Assembly (NCBI GenBank): GCA_963847595.1
Contig: CAWKAJ010000002.1
Location: 992,001 to 1,056,000 of the forward strand
DNA length: 64,000 nucleotides
Reading direction: 5' to 3'
Origin: JACWAE01 sp963847595
Lineage (GTDB): Bacteria > Chloroflexota > Dehalococcoidia > SZUA-161
Part shown: positions 24,941 through 33,412 of the stretch, piece after piece
Numbering within the stretch: the stretch's first letter is position 1
Layout of the letters: every line of letters starts with the position of its first letter
Translations under genes and position numbers: made by a program
The notes under the pieces: generated by a model
The model's database searches: none
Seen by the model: only the letters and a program-made list of their open reading frames with translations
What the model was told of the DNA's origin: nothing

Positions 24941-25220
24941 AAGAATGCCTTGCTGGCCACAACCTGAAGTAGGGGCACAGCGCGCTGTGCCCCAATACAA
25001 TTCATCCCAGTTCCTGCAAGTTGCACCTGGCAGCTTTGCCCGCAGCTAATATCCACATAAGATATTGGAGGTAGAGTAAAGGTATATGAGCAAACGTTAT
25101 ATTGACTTTCGCGATGATGTTACCTACGATTATTATTAGTAGTAGTACTAGTACCATTGCCAGCAAAAATTAGGTACGATAGTTTATCCAGAGTCATATC
25201 AACTAGGATAGCATCCCATA
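24941..25220. other. Intergenic region with palindrome, no recognised gene
   Basis: A GTAGGGGCACAGC/GCTGTGCCCC palindrome lies at 24969-24993 and may end galU transcription. The rest is AT-richer sequence including an odd TAGTAGTAGTACTAGTAC stretch near 25138-25155. A 17-codon reading frame at 25086-25139 is too short and too poorly spaced from GGAGG to call. Confidence 0.5.
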
Positions 25221-25559
25221 ATGCTTACAAGAGAAGAGAGACGTAAACCGCTGAATCTGGTGAGCTTAACCAAGGCTCTGGCCATCGTCTGGGTCGTCCT
25301 GTCCCTGTCTGAGGCCAGCGTTACCTACCTATGTCTGCAGAATGCCGCCAACATCGAAGGCAACCCTTTCGCCAGATTGCTGCTTTCGCACAATGAGGCA
25401 CTGTTTTACGGAGCAAAACTTCTGGTTACTGCAGCTGTGGGCTTGGGGTTCTGGTGGCTCGCCGACAGGACCAAATATCTAAAGCTAATGCTCGCCTTCC
25501 AGATACTACTGGTCGTCATGTTTGCCGGTATCCTCGGCAACAACATCCTGCATCTCTAG
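25221..25559 (+). CDS. Small membrane protein, DUF5658-like
   Basis: A 112-residue protein with three or four hydrophobic segments (residues 12-35, 55-75 and 85-110). The segment SEASVTYLCLQNAANIEGNPFARLLL resembles the DUF5658 pattern, where an acidic residue in helix 1 is followed by a small loop with E-x-NP. Function of that family is unknown. The ATG lacks a strong ribosome site. It is convergent with the last gene of the archaellum operon and is likely independent of it. Confidence 0.6.
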   Translation: MLTREERRKPLNLVSLTKALAIVWVVLSLSEASVTYLCLQNAANIEGNPFARLLLSHNEALFYGAKLLVTAAVGLGFWWLADRTKYLKLMLAFQILLVVMFAGILGNNILHL

Positions 25560-25604
25560 AGTAAATAGAGCTATCTCATAGCAGGGCATGGGCAAGCCCA
25601 AAGA

Positions 25605-26261
25605 TTATTCCTGGCTAACTTTCTTAACCTTCTTGGCAATCTGTGCAATCTGTTTGGTTTCCTCCAGTAGAGAATACACGCTCATATCGCTCAGTTCCTT
25701 GGACAGCGAACTGGTCACTTCAGTTGCCAGCCCCTCGCTTCTGAACACGTCCAGCACGCTTTCGATCTTCTCTTCCTCCTGAGGGGTGTTTGCAGGTGGC
25801 ATATTTGCCGCCTCAACCTTCTGCCCGACCGGCTCAGGCGCTCTGGCCTCCGCTTTAGCCCCTGACAGGACTGCACTGGCTTCGGCTTCAGCCTTACCGG
25901 CTTCCGCCTTTTCAGACTCGGCGAGCGCCGCCGCAGGAGTCTCCACCTGCGCGTCAGACTGAATCGGGCTTACCATCTGGCTCCCCGTTGCCTGAGCTGC
26001 CGCCTCGACTTTTTCGGTGCTGCTCATGTCCTCATTACCCGCCTTGATAGCCTGCCCCACAGCTTGTGGTGCAACATCAGCTACCGGCGGCGTCTCACTC
26101 GCTCCTTCCTCAGCCAGAGCGACCCCCTTCTTCTTACTCTCGAGAAACTCCCCCACCGGGTCATTATCCAGAGGGAGATGCTCTTCCCTCTCTTTGAACA
26201 ATGCTGCAAGGTGATTCAAAGGTCGTTGCAGCACCGACCGGATCCTTTGAATTGTATTCAT
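25605..26261 (-). CDS. Unknown acidic, Ala/Pro-rich protein at the end of the archaellum operon
   Basis: A 218-residue soluble protein with no recognised domain. Residues 1-35 form a basic amphipathic start (MNTIQRIRSVLQRPLNHLAA), 40-155 are a low-complexity Glu/Ala/Pro/Val-rich stretch likely to be disordered, and 160-218 look helical (SSLSKELSDMSVYSLLEETK, then QIAQIAKKVKKVS). The start codon has a very strong GAGGAGGAGG site and follows arlJ by 20 bases, so it is almost certainly the last gene of the archaellum transcript. A structured tail with a disordered linker could be an adaptor to the motor, in place of ArlX or ArlC/D/E parts, but this is inference only. Confidence 0.7.
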   Translation of the reverse strand: MNTIQRIRSVLQRPLNHLAALFKEREEHLPLDNDPVGEFLESKKKGVALAEEGASETPPVADVAPQAVGQAIKAGNEDMSSTEKVEAAAQATGSQMVSPIQSDAQVETPAAALAESEKAEAGKAEAEASAVLSGAKAEARAPEPVGQKVEAANMPPANTPQEEEKIESVLDVFRSEGLATEVTSSLSKELSDMSVYSLLEETKQIAQIAKKVKKVSQE

Positions 26262-26281
26262 AAGCCTCCTCCTCAGCTTGA

Positions 26282-27799
26282 CTACGACGTCATTTTAGGT
26301 ATCGAGGAGAATATCCTCTCAGCCAATATGGGCACGAACACCAGCATCGCACCCGATACGACTGTAGTTACGGCAAGATAGTTATAAAGTTTGTACCTGT
26401 TGCCGCCGTCAGCCGCCTTAATAGCGAAGGCATTAGCGCCAGCCAGGGCCAGAATGACAGGTATCACCAGGGTGCCCAGCAAATGAACATTCTTGAAACT
26501 GAAAGTGAATACCTGAACCGTGCTTATCGGAGCGCTTGCTATCGCTTTCGAGTAGACCCCTTCCACTGTGCTGCCGAAGATGTTTATCACCTGTGTCACG
26601 AACAGCAGCAGCGCGACAAGGGCAACATGCATTCCCAGCACCAGTATTACGAATGAGGACGATACCTGCGCCCTCTTGGCACGCAGGAAGTCCAGGCTCA
26701 TCGCTATTATGGAAGAACGATTCCCCACCTCTTCGGGATCGCCGCCCAGCCTGGTGGCGTCGTTAAACATCTTCACGCTTCGGTATATCGTTTCGCTGCC
26801 TGTCTCCAGAGAAAAGCGCTGCCAGCAGAGTTCCGGCTTGAGCCTGGAGACCAGCCTGGAGCGAAGATGTTTCACATCCTTAGCCAGGTTTGCCGTTGAC
26901 CTCAGGTCCAGCCTATCCAGAGCGTTGGACACCGTAACCCCAATCGCTGATGCCACGTTCCCCAACGACCGGAGGAAAGTGCTGATGTCCGAATCCTTCC
27001 TGGTCACTTGCCGGTCGAAAAGCGTGCCGGCTATACCTATAGGAAACACCAGCGCACCGGCTACCATAAGCGCCCATCCCAGCCCAACCCCCGCCAACAT
27101 GAATACTGCAAAAGCTGCTATAGAAACCGGAATTAATATCCTTGCCAACTGTCGAGCACGACTGTGGGCAGCGCAATTCGATGCTTGAGAGTGTACTCTA
27201 ATTTCCTTGGGCGATACCCTGTATATCGCCCAGGCCCCCAAGATTGAGATAACGATGGTCACCCCTACCAGCGCCACTGTAATCCCGATTGCCACAGGGT
27301 ATATCAGCATCGAGATAGCGGCTACCATGACGATCAGCGCGGCAGACACAATGAGAGCGCCGTACGCTTCCGTCCATTTCTTCAGCGACTCTATACCGCG
27401 CTCATATTCATTCTTGAAAGCCTCTGCCTGAATCTGTGCTTCCTGAGCCAGAAAGTCTGACTCGGGTTCTCCCGAACCCAGAGAGCTGGAGAGACGCAAC
27501 AGCAGGCTTTTCACCGCCGGCTCCTTCGTCGACTCCCCGACGATACGGCAAGCTACCGAATAGTCATATCGCATCTTCTTTGCCAGATTATGTATCTCCG
27601 CAAAGTAGCGCGATGAGCTGCACGGAAGCTGGGAGGCAAACTCAAATATCTGGCTGCGCGGTATTCCTGCCGCAGCGATAGATGACATATACGCCAGTTG
27701 GTAAAACAGGTCGTAACTCAGGTAATCGCTGTTACCACTGCTTTTATAATTAGAAGAGTCTTTCTTCTTGCGCCCTGGCCAGAACTTTGAGAAGTTCAT
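26282..27799 (-). CDS. arlJ: Archaellum platform membrane protein ArlJ (FlaJ)
   Basis: Polytopic membrane protein that anchors the archaellum motor and works with ArlI. The 505-residue protein has a cytoplasmic N-terminal region (to about 135), paired membrane helices around residues 145-195 and 222-268, a large cytoplasmic loop with positively charged helices (270-370), and C-terminal helices near 378-405, 430-455 and 470-495. Two T2SSF-like repeats and the conserved LGGDPEEVGNRSS segment fit the ArlJ/TadC family. The start overlaps the arlI end by 50 bases. Type IV pilus platform proteins are related, but the neighbouring archaellins and ArlH identify this one. Confidence 0.88.
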   Translation of the reverse strand: MNFSKFWPGRKKKDSSNYKSSGNSDYLSYDLFYQLAYMSSIAAAGIPRSQIFEFASQLPCSSSRYFAEIHNLAKKMRYDYSVACRIVGESTKEPAVKSLLLRLSSSLGSGEPESDFLAQEAQIQAEAFKNEYERGIESLKKWTEAYGALIVSAALIVMVAAISMLIYPVAIGITVALVGVTIVISILGAWAIYRVSPKEIRVHSQASNCAAHSRARQLARILIPVSIAAFAVFMLAGVGLGWALMVAGALVFPIGIAGTLFDRQVTRKDSDISTFLRSLGNVASAIGVTVSNALDRLDLRSTANLAKDVKHLRSRLVSRLKPELCWQRFSLETGSETIYRSVKMFNDATRLGGDPEEVGNRSSIIAMSLDFLRAKRAQVSSSFVILVLGMHVALVALLLFVTQVINIFGSTVEGVYSKAIASAPISTVQVFTFSFKNVHLLGTLVIPVILALAGANAFAIKAADGGNRYKLYNYLAVTTVVSGAMLVFVPILAERIFSSIPKMTS

Positions 27800-29510
27800 A
27801 GAAATCCTTCACTCCCTTTTCTTTATGTAGCTTTTCCAGTATCCTCGCCCTCCGCTCCACCAGGGAATATACCTGCATCTTCTTGTCGGGAGGGAAACCA
27901 CGCTTTATAGCGATTTTGTCTTCCAGGAGATAGCTGTTTCTTCTGCCCACAAAATCAAAGGTGTCCGTTACCGGATTCCAGCGAAACACCTCCACATAGG
28001 AGAAAGTGTTAGTTGTTGAATCATAACCAACTATCTCGCTGATGCTTGTCGCTCGGCGCCCTAACTTCCCGTTGGGCAGCTTCACAGCGTTCTGACAGAC
28101 TACAACATTCAGGTTGTCTATGTAGGTCTTAGGTATGCTGATAGGATTTCCTGTGAGACGCTGTATTAGTTTTTCCACATTGGAAGCGTGGAAAGTGCTC
28201 ATCACTTCATGGCCTGTCTGCATCGCTCCAAAGGCTATACTCCCCTCCTCACCTCTGATCTCACCTATGATTATTACGTTAGGGCGTTGTCTCAAGGCAG
28301 CCTTTAACAGGTCGAACATGCTTACGCTGGCCCCCTTATCCCCCTGCCCCGGCGCCCGGGATACCTCTCGAATCCAGTTGGCATGAGGCACCTGAAGCTC
28401 AGGCGTATCCTCGATGCTCACTATCTTGTAGCTCAGCGGGATAAACGTAGTGACAGCGTTGAGCAGTGTAGTTTTGCCTGATGCCGTCTCACCGACGACA
28501 AACAAATTCATGCCATCCTCGATCACTACAGAAAGATAAGCTGCCATTTCGTAGCTAATGCTTCCGAACTCGACAAGTTCAATGATGCTCAGTGGAACGT
28601 CACTGAACTTTCTGATGGAAAAGTTGCTGCCGCGTCGCGAGACCTCCCTGCCAAAGACTATGTTTATACGTGAGCCATCTGGCAAGGTGGCATCTACGAT
28701 AGGATTGCGCAGTGTTACAGGCCTCTTTATCTGCTCAGAAAGGCGCAGCACGAAATCGTCCAGGTCCTCGTGCACTTCGAATGTTATAGCCGATTTGACA
28801 CCCTTGAAAATCTTGTGTTCCAGAAATATGGTGCCCAGCCCGCTGCAACTGATGTCCTCTATATATGTATCTTTAATCATCACGTCTATGGTGCCCATTC
28901 CCACCTTGTCCCTGACCATGAGGTATTTTATGGCTTCAAGTTGTTCAGGAGTAACCTGCACCTTCGTCTTAGTGGCAACCTTACCATGCCCACTGCCACC
29001 GCTGTCCTTGCTATCTTTGGTATTAGACGAAGACGAACTAGAGCCATTTTGATGTACGACACAAACCATATCTACCAATTTCAGCATGGCTTCCTTTCTC
29101 TCCGCGTCTGATTCAGCCGCGCTCATTCCACCGGCTACATCGACCAGTCTGCTCTCCACCTCCGGCAGCACCTGGCTCATATCCTGAGTGAGACTTGGCT
29201 CTATCGGAATATAGATAGGCCTGCCGCCACCTGGCTCAGAGTACATATGAACGAAAACGTTGTCAGATATAAGATAAATAAGGTTCTTTCGCGGCAGGTC
29301 GCCCTGCGCCCGCGTCAGCTTGGTGAAGTATTCCGGCACGCCGATCTCGCTGACAGGAATCAGGCGTAGATAGTCCAGAAGATGCTTGTTCTGCTTACAA
29401 GCCTCCTGCAGCGCTTCGGGCAGCAACTGTAAGAGGTCTCCCTCAGACATGTTGTTCTGGGGAGACCCTGACTCGCCCTGGTTAATAAAGGGCAAAACTA
29501 TCTTGGGCAT
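27750..29510 (-). CDS. arlI: Archaellum motor ATPase ArlI (FlaI)
   Basis: Secretion-superfamily ATPase that powers archaellum assembly and rotation. The 586-residue protein has an N-terminal domain (1-150), a Ser/Gly-rich linker (156-176, NGSSSSSSNTKDSKDSGGSG) and a RecA-like C-terminal domain with Walker A GETASGKT (340-347), an Asp box near 365-375, Walker B NVIIIGEIRG (411-420) and His box TGHEVMSTFHA (432-442). PilB/PilT relatives have tetracysteine or different N-domains; the match here is to archaeal FlaI. It starts nine bases after arlH and overlaps arlJ. The long serine linker is unusual for this family as far as I know. Confidence 0.93.
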   Translation of the reverse strand: MPKIVLPFINQGESGSPQNNMSEGDLLQLLPEALQEACKQNKHLLDYLRLIPVSEIGVPEYFTKLTRAQGDLPRKNLIYLISDNVFVHMYSEPGGGRPIYIPIEPSLTQDMSQVLPEVESRLVDVAGGMSAAESDAERKEAMLKLVDMVCVVHQNGSSSSSSNTKDSKDSGGSGHGKVATKTKVQVTPEQLEAIKYLMVRDKVGMGTIDVMIKDTYIEDISCSGLGTIFLEHKIFKGVKSAITFEVHEDLDDFVLRLSEQIKRPVTLRNPIVDATLPDGSRINIVFGREVSRRGSNFSIRKFSDVPLSIIELVEFGSISYEMAAYLSVVIEDGMNLFVVGETASGKTTLLNAVTTFIPLSYKIVSIEDTPELQVPHANWIREVSRAPGQGDKGASVSMFDLLKAALRQRPNVIIIGEIRGEEGSIAFGAMQTGHEVMSTFHASNVEKLIQRLTGNPISIPKTYIDNLNVVVCQNAVKLPNGKLGRRATSISEIVGYDSTTNTFSYVEVFRWNPVTDTFDFVGRRNSYLLEDKIAIKRGFPPDKKMQVYSLVERRARILEKLHKEKGVKDFYELLKVLARAQEERLF

Positions 29511-29518
29511 GGCGTTCC

Positions 29519-30229
29519 CTAAGCCTTAGCTTTTGAATAGGGTATCACTCTGATACCCCAGTTAGGCTCGACATCGAAGGATATGATATTCCCTGTGTTA
29601 AGGTCGGCGCCCCGTACCTTAGCCACCTCCAGAATTTTTATCATCTTGCTCCCCATAGTCTCTATGCGCAATCTCAGGTGAGCATCACACATCGACCCCA
29701 GCCTGACCATGGCGTTTTCATCGAAGGCATATGAGTGCGCCACACAGATAATGCCCATCCCCTTGCCCGAAAGCCTCTTGCACTCCTCGAAGAAGGAGAG
29801 CACTTCTTCCATGGAAGCATGGGTCACGTAGTACGTGAGGGAATCGATTATCGCCACGTCGACGCCCTTATTCGCATAACTTTCCAGCATGGGCAGTAGA
29901 CCTGCGCTCAGGCTCCGCCTCGTTTTCTTGGTGTCTATGGGATATATCCACAGTCGGGACAGGAGGAGATAGTCCATGATGTCCAGATTCAGGCTCTGCA
30001 TCTGAGTTACCAGGCTCTTCACCGTGTTCTCCGTGGTGAAGACCACGGCACTACAGCCCTTCTTCAGCGAGCCCCAGACCATTTGCTGGGTGAGCACCGA
30101 CTTACCCGAATCGGGCTGGCCCTCCACAAGGCTAAGCGACCTCAGTGGTATCCCCCCGCCTATCTTCTTGTCCAATTCATCGTTCCCAGTAGAGATTATT
30201 CTGGGATCCTTCTCTGAACCTGTCCTCAT
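29519..30229 (-). CDS. arlH: Archaellum regulator ATPase ArlH (FlaH)
   Basis: RecA/KaiC-like protein that binds ATP under the motor and regulates ArlI. The 236-residue protein contains GNDELDKKIGGGIPLRSLSL, Walker A GQPDSGKS (37-44), then a Walker B-type VDVAIIDSLTYYVTHAS. The catalytic glutamate usually seen in RecA ATPases after Walker A is not evident, in line with known ArlH proteins that bind but barely hydrolyse ATP. Its ATG is preceded by AGGAGG. It sits between the stator-like proteins and arlI, the canonical archaeal order F-G-H-I-J. Confidence 0.9.
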   Translation of the reverse strand: MRTGSEKDPRIISTGNDELDKKIGGGIPLRSLSLVEGQPDSGKSVLTQQMVWGSLKKGCSAVVFTTENTVKSLVTQMQSLNLDIMDYLLLSRLWIYPIDTKKTRRSLSAGLLPMLESYANKGVDVAIIDSLTYYVTHASMEEVLSFFEECKRLSGKGMGIICVAHSYAFDENAMVRLGSMCDAHLRLRIETMGSKMIKILEVAKVRGADLNTGNIISFDVEPNWGIRVIPYSKAKA

Positions 30230-30239
30230 TTCATTCCTC

Positions 30240-30773
30240 CTAACCCTTGAATTGTGCCGAAGTTGCTACTCCGTTAGCGCTGGACACGTTTATGAAGTCG
30301 GTAGTGCCCGCACCCGGTAGCGGCGCAAGGCTCAACCTCATCAACATGACTTCGCCCGGGTCCAGTATCCCGGGCTCGAAAACCTCTTTTTGTCCCAGGC
30401 TTTCGTCTGTGTATATACCAACAATAGTCCACTGGCCCTCACCGGGGCTTGAGTTCTCAGTATATGAAAGCTGGCTGATGTGATACTCGCCGCTGGCATC
30501 ATAGTACTGCACCACTACGTCCCAATTAGCAAATTGGGCGAGGTGCACCTCGCCGCTGTTGAGAACCGAGACCTCCACAGAGTCTCCTTGCGTTTGGGCA
30601 TCAACGACCTTGATATCAGTCCTCAACACCTCCTGCGTTGTCTGCACCGTCTGCTTTAAAGATTGAGACACAGAGTCAAATGAAGTGTAAGCGGCTTGTG
30701 ACCAAGTCAAAGCCGCTGCCATCATCAACGCTATAACAACCAGTGCCACAATTGCATTGCTCATCGGAATCAC
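30240..30773 (-). CDS. Archaellum stator-like pilin-fold protein (ArlF/ArlG family)
   Basis: A 177-residue secreted protein with one N-terminal membrane segment (NAIVALVVIALMMAAALTW) and a beta-rich extracellular domain (VEVSVLNSGEVHLAQFANWD, then VVVQYY). This is the layout of ArlF and ArlG, which anchor the archaellum in the archaeal S-layer. It overlaps the preceding stator gene by four bases (GTG start inside the TGA), with an ATG three codons later as alternative. By its LRTDIKVVDA plus WDVVVQYYD segment it is my best candidate for ArlF, but telling F from G needs structural comparison. No class III signal peptide is obvious. Confidence 0.75.
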   Translation of the reverse strand: MIPMSNAIVALVVIALMMAAALTWSQAAYTSFDSVSQSLKQTVQTTQEVLRTDIKVVDAQTQGDSVEVSVLNSGEVHLAQFANWDVVVQYYDASGEYHISQLSYTENSSPGEGQWTIVGIYTDESLGQKEVFEPGILDPGEVMLMRLSLAPLPGAGTTDFINVSSANGVATSAQFKG

Positions 30774-31285
30774 ATGCTGAAGTCGTATTCATCGGACACA
30801 CCATTAGGGGCCATGACCTTGACATTGTATGGCCCCGAAGGAAGAGGGCTGCTGTACTGTATATCTATCATTAAGGTAGTCGCTTCACCCCACTCCGTGC
30901 CGTTCTCAATTGTATAGCTCCACCGCGGGTATGAACCTCCGGCGTAGTCCACATAGGGTATCCACGTCCAGATAGTGTTGTTACCGGAAAGGAAGACATC
31001 GCAGCGCGTTATATCGTCCACGGGTGCCGTGCCGATATTCTTTACCCATACGAACACATCGAAAACGCCATTCGAATTGGTGTCCACCCAGTTCCCGCTG
31101 CTATCCAGTTCCCCCGTGGCATGTATAATCTTGATCTGGGTTTCTATGCGTTCGTTCATGCTGGCGGAAATGCTGCTCAGCGCCCCACTGGAGCTGGTAA
31201 TAGCCGGATACACAGCGTTGATCACCAGGACCACGCAGACCACTGACGCAACCACGAGCAGTATGGTGGCAAGCACCTTATCCAT
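30770..31285 (-). CDS. Archaellum stator-like protein (ArlG/ArlF family)
   Basis: A 171-residue protein with one N-terminal membrane helix (VLATILLVVASVVCVVLVIN) and an extracellular beta domain. The line FVWVKNIGTAPVDDITRCDV resembles the core of ArlG/ArlF archaellin-like folds (a V-K-N-x-G strand followed by a D-V-F strand). YPAI after the helix resembles ArlF; ERIETQIKIIHATGE resembles ArlG, so the exact name is open. It begins two bases before the stop of the upstream ArlD/E-like gene and overlaps the next stator gene, so all three are tightly coupled. Confidence 0.75.
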   Translation of the reverse strand: MDKVLATILLVVASVVCVVLVINAVYPAITSSSGALSSISASMNERIETQIKIIHATGELDSSGNWVDTNSNGVFDVFVWVKNIGTAPVDDITRCDVFLSGNNTIWTWIPYVDYAGGSYPRWSYTIENGTEWGEATTLMIDIQYSSPLPSGPYNVKVMAPNGVSDEYDFSM

Positions 31286-31287
31286 GG

Positions 31288-31941
31288 CTAGCCACCCCTT
31301 CTGTTCTTCTGCCCCTTGTCCAGAAGCATTGACAGCACCACAGACTCAAGCGCCCCTGTTCGGTAGCGCAACAGGCTATCCAGCTCTATCAGCAGTTGCA
31401 CGCTTTCCGCCGCCGGTACAGTCTCGTCATCCCCGGCGTGGTTACCATTGCTGTAGAGGTCTGCCAGCAGCAGGATGACCTGCTTCATTCTCGGCGTCAG
31501 ATTGCCGGTTATGTCGTATATCTCCACCAGCTTGCATATCTGCGCCTTGCTTACAGATGCGACAGCCCGTGACAGCCATTGCGACAGCACAGATACAGTC
31601 AGCAGGTCCACCCGCCCCTCACCGTCCGGATTTCTGCCGGCAAGGCCGGTCATGCCGCTGCGATTCATCGCATGCTCCATGTCCAGACTTTCTTCGGCGA
31701 CCCCAGCGCCCGAACCTTTTTCCCCGAATGCAGGCCCGGCAGAAGCAGGCTCAGCTACGACCTTAACGTCATTTTCTTCCTGAGGAGTTGCTGCGCTGAT
31801 AGTCCCCGTAGGAAAGGCGCTAGACTGCACATTCACGACGCCGGTAGCCAACTGCTCCTTGATGTCCAGCAGAACCGCTTTAATCTGGTTCTTGAGTACC
31901 TTGAATTCTTCTTCCAGAGCCTTAATTCTTTGTTCTTCCAT
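31288..31941 (-). CDS. ArlD/ArlE-like archaellum adaptor protein
   Basis: A 217-residue cytosolic protein. An N-terminal coiled coil (MEEQRIKALEEEFKVLKNQI) leads to a low-complexity linker (45-110) and a helical domain SVLSQWLSRAVASVSKAQIC, then KLVEIYDITGNLTPRMKQVI. The pattern of a Trp, then a K-L-x-x-Y-x-x-x-G-x-[I/L] run is like the archaeal FlaD/E domain, whose proteins link the motor to chemotaxis through ArlC/D/E. It lies between the second archaellin and the stator genes, the same relative place as flaCDE in archaea. Identification is from pattern only; alternatives include an unrelated structural protein. Confidence 0.6.
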   Translation of the reverse strand: MEEQRIKALEEEFKVLKNQIKAVLLDIKEQLATGVVNVQSSAFPTGTISAATPQEENDVKVVAEPASAGPAFGEKGSGAGVAEESLDMEHAMNRSGMTGLAGRNPDGEGRVDLLTVSVLSQWLSRAVASVSKAQICKLVEIYDITGNLTPRMKQVILLLADLYSNGNHAGDDETVPAAESVQLLIELDSLLRYRTGALESVVLSMLLDKGQKNRRGG

Positions 31942-31968
31942 GCTGCCACCCCTGATTTTTATACCATT

Positions 31969-32014
31969 GAGGTCGCTGACGGGGCGGAGTCGCCGCCCCG
32001 CTGTCAGCGACCTC
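31969..32014. terminator. Long hairpin between archaellin and motor genes
   Basis: Arms GAGGTCGCTGAC (31969-31980) and GTCAGCGACCTC (32003-32014) form 12 pairs, extended by GGGGCGG/CCGCCCC across a five-base loop with a small bulge. It is followed by a T-rich tract on the plus side only. On the transcribed minus strand it could be a partial terminator or an RNA processing/stability element that keeps archaellin mRNA more abundant than the motor mRNA. Confidence 0.55.
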
Positions 32015-32038
32015 TTTCATCTTCGCCCACTCCTACTT

Positions 32039-32638
32039 CTAGTCGAGGTTCATCACAGGATCGATCCTGGCGGGCAATGTCCGATTTATGACCAGAGCCG
32101 CGCCGGTCACAGGCTTCACCTCAATGGTGAATGTGCTGTAAATGCCGGGACTAACGGTAAGCCCAGTCAATTTTACCGTAACCACAGCCTGATTATCCTG
32201 CTCCAGCAGGTTACTACCACCGGTATTACTGTTCTTGCCTATCCAGGCGACAGACCACGGCATATCGGCAACATGCTGGTTGTTGTCGGTGTAGCTTATT
32301 ATGGTAACGTGTGTAGCATTTCCACCATCGTTCGGCGTCAGGTCAATGGCCTGACCCTGCAAAGCGTTGGTCAGCGTGAAGGACACCGCCGTCACGTTCC
32401 CGGTGGTTGTGTTACCATACGCAAACACACTACCCTTGATCTCCATGGTCGCCCTGGTTTCCGCTATCCCTGAATAGACCGCCTCCTGGCCCTTCTGGGA
32501 CGAGAATATGCCTGCCGACAACACTGTGTAGGCGAACACCGATGCCACGACCACAAAGGCAATCAGGATGATCGCCGTCTCCAGGCCAGTGATGCCTCTC
32601 TCATCCCGGCGCAGGTTCTTGTTCAATCCCTTAAGCAT
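32039..32638 (-). CDS. arlB: Archaellin ArlB2 (FlaB family)
   Basis: Filament protein of 199 residues. It begins MLKGLNKNLRRDERG, then ITGLETAIILIAFVVVASVF, a class III (type IV pilin-like) signal where cleavage after Gly15 by a PibD/ArlK peptidase would free the Ile-led helix. The N-terminal 40 residues match the other archaellin almost exactly; the beta-rich outer domain differs. A well spaced AGGAGG is present. No ArlK-type prepilin peptidase occurs in the window, so the processing enzyme must be elsewhere. It is the second of two tandem archaellins. Confidence 0.92.
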   Translation of the reverse strand: MLKGLNKNLRRDERGITGLETAIILIAFVVVASVFAYTVLSAGIFSSQKGQEAVYSGIAETRATMEIKGSVFAYGNTTTGNVTAVSFTLTNALQGQAIDLTPNDGGNATHVTIISYTDNNQHVADMPWSVAWIGKNSNTGGSNLLEQDNQAVVTVKLTGLTVSPGIYSTFTIEVKPVTGAALVINRTLPARIDPVMNLD

Positions 32639-32710
32639 CTCGCTTACCTCCTTTTAGTTTTAGTTCCTTGTCTGTTTCCTTAATCTATACCCGATTCTCA
32701 CGGCTTGACC

Positions 32711-33325
32711 CTAGTTCAGTATCATGTAGTTATCAAGGGAAGCAGGGGTCGTCCTCTCGATAGTCAGCACGCTGCCAATGGGCGGCTTGATGTCTATATC
32801 GAAGGTTTTATAGGTGCCTATGCCACCACCAGCAATCGCTTCCAGGTCTATCGTCATCTGGAAGGTCTGGCCGGAACCGAGTATATGGTTGTCACCACTC
32901 GTCGCATTGCCGCCCAGTTGCATTGCAGTCCAGGCCAGGTCGTCAACGCGTTGAGTGCTATCAGCATAGGAAACAACCACCACGTTGTCGCTGTCATTGC
33001 CAGCTAGGCCGCTATGATTGTTCGGTTGTGTCAGGTCGATGGGCTCACCATTCAAAGCATTGGCTACGCAGATCACCAGCTGGGTGATATTGCCAGCTGT
33101 GGCATTGCCAACCACATCGCCCCTAAGCTCCAGCGTGGACCTCGCAGTTTGCAGCCCCGTATAGACCGCCTCCTGCCCCTTCTGAGACGAGAAGATACCT
33201 GCCGACAACACTGTGTAGGCAAATACGGAGGCCACAACCACGAAGGCAATCAGGATGATCGCCGTCTCTAGGCCGGTGATGCCTCTCTCGTCCCTGCGCA
33301 TCGTCTTTGCTAATCTTTTCAACAT
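32711..33325 (-). CDS. arlB: Archaellin ArlB1 (FlaB family)
   Basis: Filament protein of 204 residues; start at 33325 chosen because AGGAGG precedes it and because it gives the same MLK...RRDERG, ITGLETAIILIAF class III signal as the second archaellin (an upstream in-frame extension adds 28 non-family residues). The C-terminal beta domain (TLELRGDVVGNATAGNITQL; SYADSTQRVDDLAWTA) resembles that of the other copy but with substitutions and gaps. Tandem archaellins are common in archaea, where copies differ in abundance or position in the filament. The gap between the two genes is 72 bases. Confidence 0.92.
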   Translation of the reverse strand: MLKRLAKTMRRDERGITGLETAIILIAFVVVASVFAYTVLSAGIFSSQKGQEAVYTGLQTARSTLELRGDVVGNATAGNITQLVICVANALNGEPIDLTQPNNHSGLAGNDSDNVVVVSYADSTQRVDDLAWTAMQLGGNATSGDNHILGSGQTFQMTIDLEAIAGGGIGTYKTFDIDIKPPIGSVLTIERTTPASLDNYMILN

Positions 33326-33365
33326 CCTTATTTCCTCCTTATCAGTTTGATGCCACTTCCCGCTA

Positions 33366-33391
33366 CAGCCTGCTCGTGGCGCTGCAGGCTG
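33366..33391. promoter_or_regulatory. Inverted repeat upstream of the first archaellin
   Basis: CAGCCTGC (33366-33373) and GCAGGCTG (33384-33391) form an eight-pair stem with a ten-base loop in the 87-base gap between the HTH gene and arlB1. It may attenuate read-through or affect mRNA stability; no T tract is seen in the transcribed direction. Confidence 0.4.
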
Positions 33392-33412
33392 CTGCCAGAG
33401 AAAACACATGGC

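Noticed and set aside
25086..25139. 17-codon frame (MSKRYIDFRDDVTYDYY)
   Set aside because: GGAGG lies 14 bases away, too far; too short to support.
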